A stretch of DNA of 31,324 nt from a virus. The notes below the pieces were generated by a model. That model saw only the letters and a list, made by a program, of their open reading frames with translations, ran no database searches and was not told where the DNA came from. Shown here piece by piece: positions 30,303 to 31,324 of the stretch (positions within the stretch are counted from its first letter, which is position 1; each line of letters starts with the position of its first letter). The DNA lies in IMG/VR virus record IMGVR_UViG_3300005914_000049, positions 1 through 31,324 of that record. One strand, given 5' to 3'. The position numbers and the translations under genes are program-made.

Positions 30303-31324
30303 TTACATCATTAATGCTAGAACTTCTATCACGCCTTCCCCTTCGCCTGAGAAATCTTCAATTGCTTTACCAATAACTGTGCCTAAACTTGGGTTTGCTT
30401 CTGCCCTAGCTTTGCCACCGCCTGCTGACACCATCAAGTCACCTGCGTTAACAGGTCCAACGACTTTACATGGTACTCGACCAGCTAATGCTAAAGGTGT
30501 GCCTTCCTGTGCGCTGTTCATCAAGTGAGCAGGATCTGTCGAAACAATACCTGCAACTTTAGAACACATATCAACATCACAAACTGCTACTTTGCCGTGA
30601 CCAGCAAAGTGTACCACTGTACCTGCTTCAATCTCTGTATCACTAGCGTACATCTCTGCCAAGTCAGCGTATTGTGCTGTTGTAGCAGTACCAGAGAATA
30701 CTGAGGTTGTTAATGTGTTAGTACTTGGATTATAAGTTAATCCAGTGTCAGTCTCAATACCTTGACCACCACTTACACCGTCAACAAATGTGACGTATAC
30801 AGTCTCATTTGTTGCGTCGTTTGCAGTCGCAGTAACATTTGTTGCTGTTGTTGCTGTTGTTGCTGTTGTTGCTGTATCTGCATTACCAGTTACATCACCA
30901 GTTACATCACCTTCTAGGTTTGCAACAAGTGTTCCAGTAGCAATTGTTAAATCACCTGTGCTTGCACCAGTTGCTGTTGTTGTACCAACAATAAACTTAT
31001 CAGCTGACTCGTCCCAACCCATAAATGCGTTATCGCCTGTACTACCACGCTCAATAACAATACCACTGTCGTTAGCGTTACTTCCCGCACCGTTGTTTAA
31101 TTCCATAAGGTTGTCTGAAACTACAGTGTTTGTTGTACTTACTGTTGTTGTAGTGCCGTTTACAGTAAAGTTACCGCTAACAATCAAGTTATCATCAACT
31201 GTAACTGTTCCGCCTGCTGAATCAATTGTTAATCCACCGCTTGTTGTATCAATCTCGTTAGCACCTGTAACACCAACTCGGATGTTTTGTGCTGTAAGTT
31301 GACCAGTTACATCACCAGTTACAT
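30303..31324 (-). CDS. Fibre-like structural protein, long paralogue, 5' end missing
   Basis: The frame stays open to the right edge, so at least 340 residues are seen and the N-terminus is missing. It is a mostly beta, Thr/Gly/Val-rich repeat protein (NFTVNGTTTTVSTTNTVVSD, then TGDVTGD and TATTATTAT repeats) with the same C-terminal domain as its neighbour (YADLAEMYASD, AGRVPCKVVGPV, GTVIGKAIEDF, GVIEVLALMM). It carries four copies of a 9-bp unit where the neighbour has two, and 12-bp units coding VTGD. It is probably a tail fibre or whisker component; the exact role is unknown. A strong terminator follows. Confidence 0.7.
   Translation of the reverse strand, partial: VTGDVTGQLTAQNIRVGVTGANEIDTTSGGLTIDSAGGTVTVDDNLIVSGNFTVNGTTTTVSTTNTVVSDNLMELNNGAGSNANDSGIVIERGSTGDNAFMGWDESADKFIVGTTTATGASTGDLTIATGTLVANLEGDVTGDVTGNADTATTATTATTATNVTATANDATNETVYVTFVDGVSGGQGIETDTGLTYNPSTNTLTTSVFSGTATTAQYADLAEMYASDTEIEAGTVVHFAGHGKVAVCDVDMCSKVAGIVSTDPAHLMNSAQEGTPLALAGRVPCKVVGPVNAGDLMVSAGGGKARAEANPSLGTVIGKAIEDFSGEGEGVIEVLALMM
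30841..30876 (-). repeat. 9-bp tandem repeat, four copies
   Basis: Three GTTGCTGTT and one GTTGCTGTA in a row, in frame, coding for an Ala/Thr-rich stretch. Copy number differs from the paralogue. Confidence 0.9.
30886..30909 (-). repeat. 12-bp tandem repeat CCAGTTACATCA, two copies
   Basis: Two copies here and at least 1.8 copies again at 31303-31324 up to the window edge. Each codes for Thr-Gly-Asp-Val. Confidence 0.9.

Noticed and set aside
30840-30910. Tandem repeats as a CRISPR array
   Set aside because: Units of 9 and 12 bases lie directly in frame in a coding gene; there are no spacers.
29856-31302. Plus-strand Val/Ala/Ser-rich frames that look like membrane proteins
   Set aside because: Antisense of the fibre repeats (Thr/Asn/Ala codons read backwards give Val/Ala/Ser).
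1-31324. tRNA or rRNA genes
   Set aside because: No cloverleaf with a conserved T-loop or CCA end was noticed in the gaps, which are all short.

Overview
The window looks like part of the genome of a marine T4-like myovirus of the broad cyanophage/pelagiphage type. The evidence is a set of recognisable T4-type core genes in a compact, AT-rich layout: uvsX, gene 32 (ssDNA-binding protein), both terminase subunits (gp16, gp17), head completion gp4, tail sheath gp18, tail tube gp19, a gp54-like baseplate/tube protein, a gp13-like neck protein, a gp15-like tail terminator and a gp1-like dNMP kinase. Many genes overlap by ATGA or TAATG. T4-type late promoter cores (TAAATA) stand in front of most structural transcription units. 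I see no tRNA, rRNA, integrase or photosynthesis gene. The host cannot be named from this window.

Layout, left to right. (1) 1-5520, minus strand: gene 32, then an accessory cassette (sulfotransferase-like, 2OG-Fe(II) oxygenase-like, radical SAM, SDR, radical SAM), then uvsX, which runs off the left edge. (2) 5537-10136: an 810-aa protein of unknown function, the large terminase, and a divergent HNH endonuclease. (3) 10133-13737: a run of small acidic or low-complexity proteins. Four of them start with a peptide like the T4 internal-head-protein targeting sequence, so they may be packaged inside the capsid. (4) 13777-20291: small terminase, gp4, a small unknown protein, gp54-like, tail tube and a strongly enlarged tail sheath. 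(5) 20390-25517: a second HNH gene on the plus strand, dNMP kinase, a host-like Fe-S assembly pair (nfu and sufB), the gp13-like neck gene and a 374-aa unknown. (6) 25610-28640, plus strand: a virion structural protein, the gp15-like protein and a Nudix hydrolase. (7) 28635-31324, minus strand: a GT42/DUF115-like protein and two tandem paralogous fibre-like proteins; the second runs off the right edge.

Expression signals are unusually readable. Late cores fall into two groups. In the first, the core is followed by a 12-25 nt leader that usually carries a Shine-Dalgarno sequence. In the second, the core ends exactly 5 nt before the ATG with no ribosome-binding site. If initiation occurs as in T4, the second group would give leaderless mRNAs (terL, terS, gp54-like, the 810-aa gene, and the second HNH gene). 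Sigma70-like -10 boxes, one with a perfect TTGACA-N17-TATAAT, lie in the 20.7-25.6 kb block that holds the Fe-S and nucleotide genes, which suggests earlier expression there.

The most notable content is the phage-borne sufB/nfu pair, with a duplicated nfu 5' end that forms a 22-codon leader ORF coupled to sufB. Next are the radical SAM/SDR/2OG/sulfotransferase cassette wedged between gene 32 and uvsX, and the putative leaderless late genes. The two radical SAM enzymes need Fe-S clusters, so the accessory modules may be linked functionally; this is inference. No stretch longer than about 100 bases lacks either a gene or an assigned signal.
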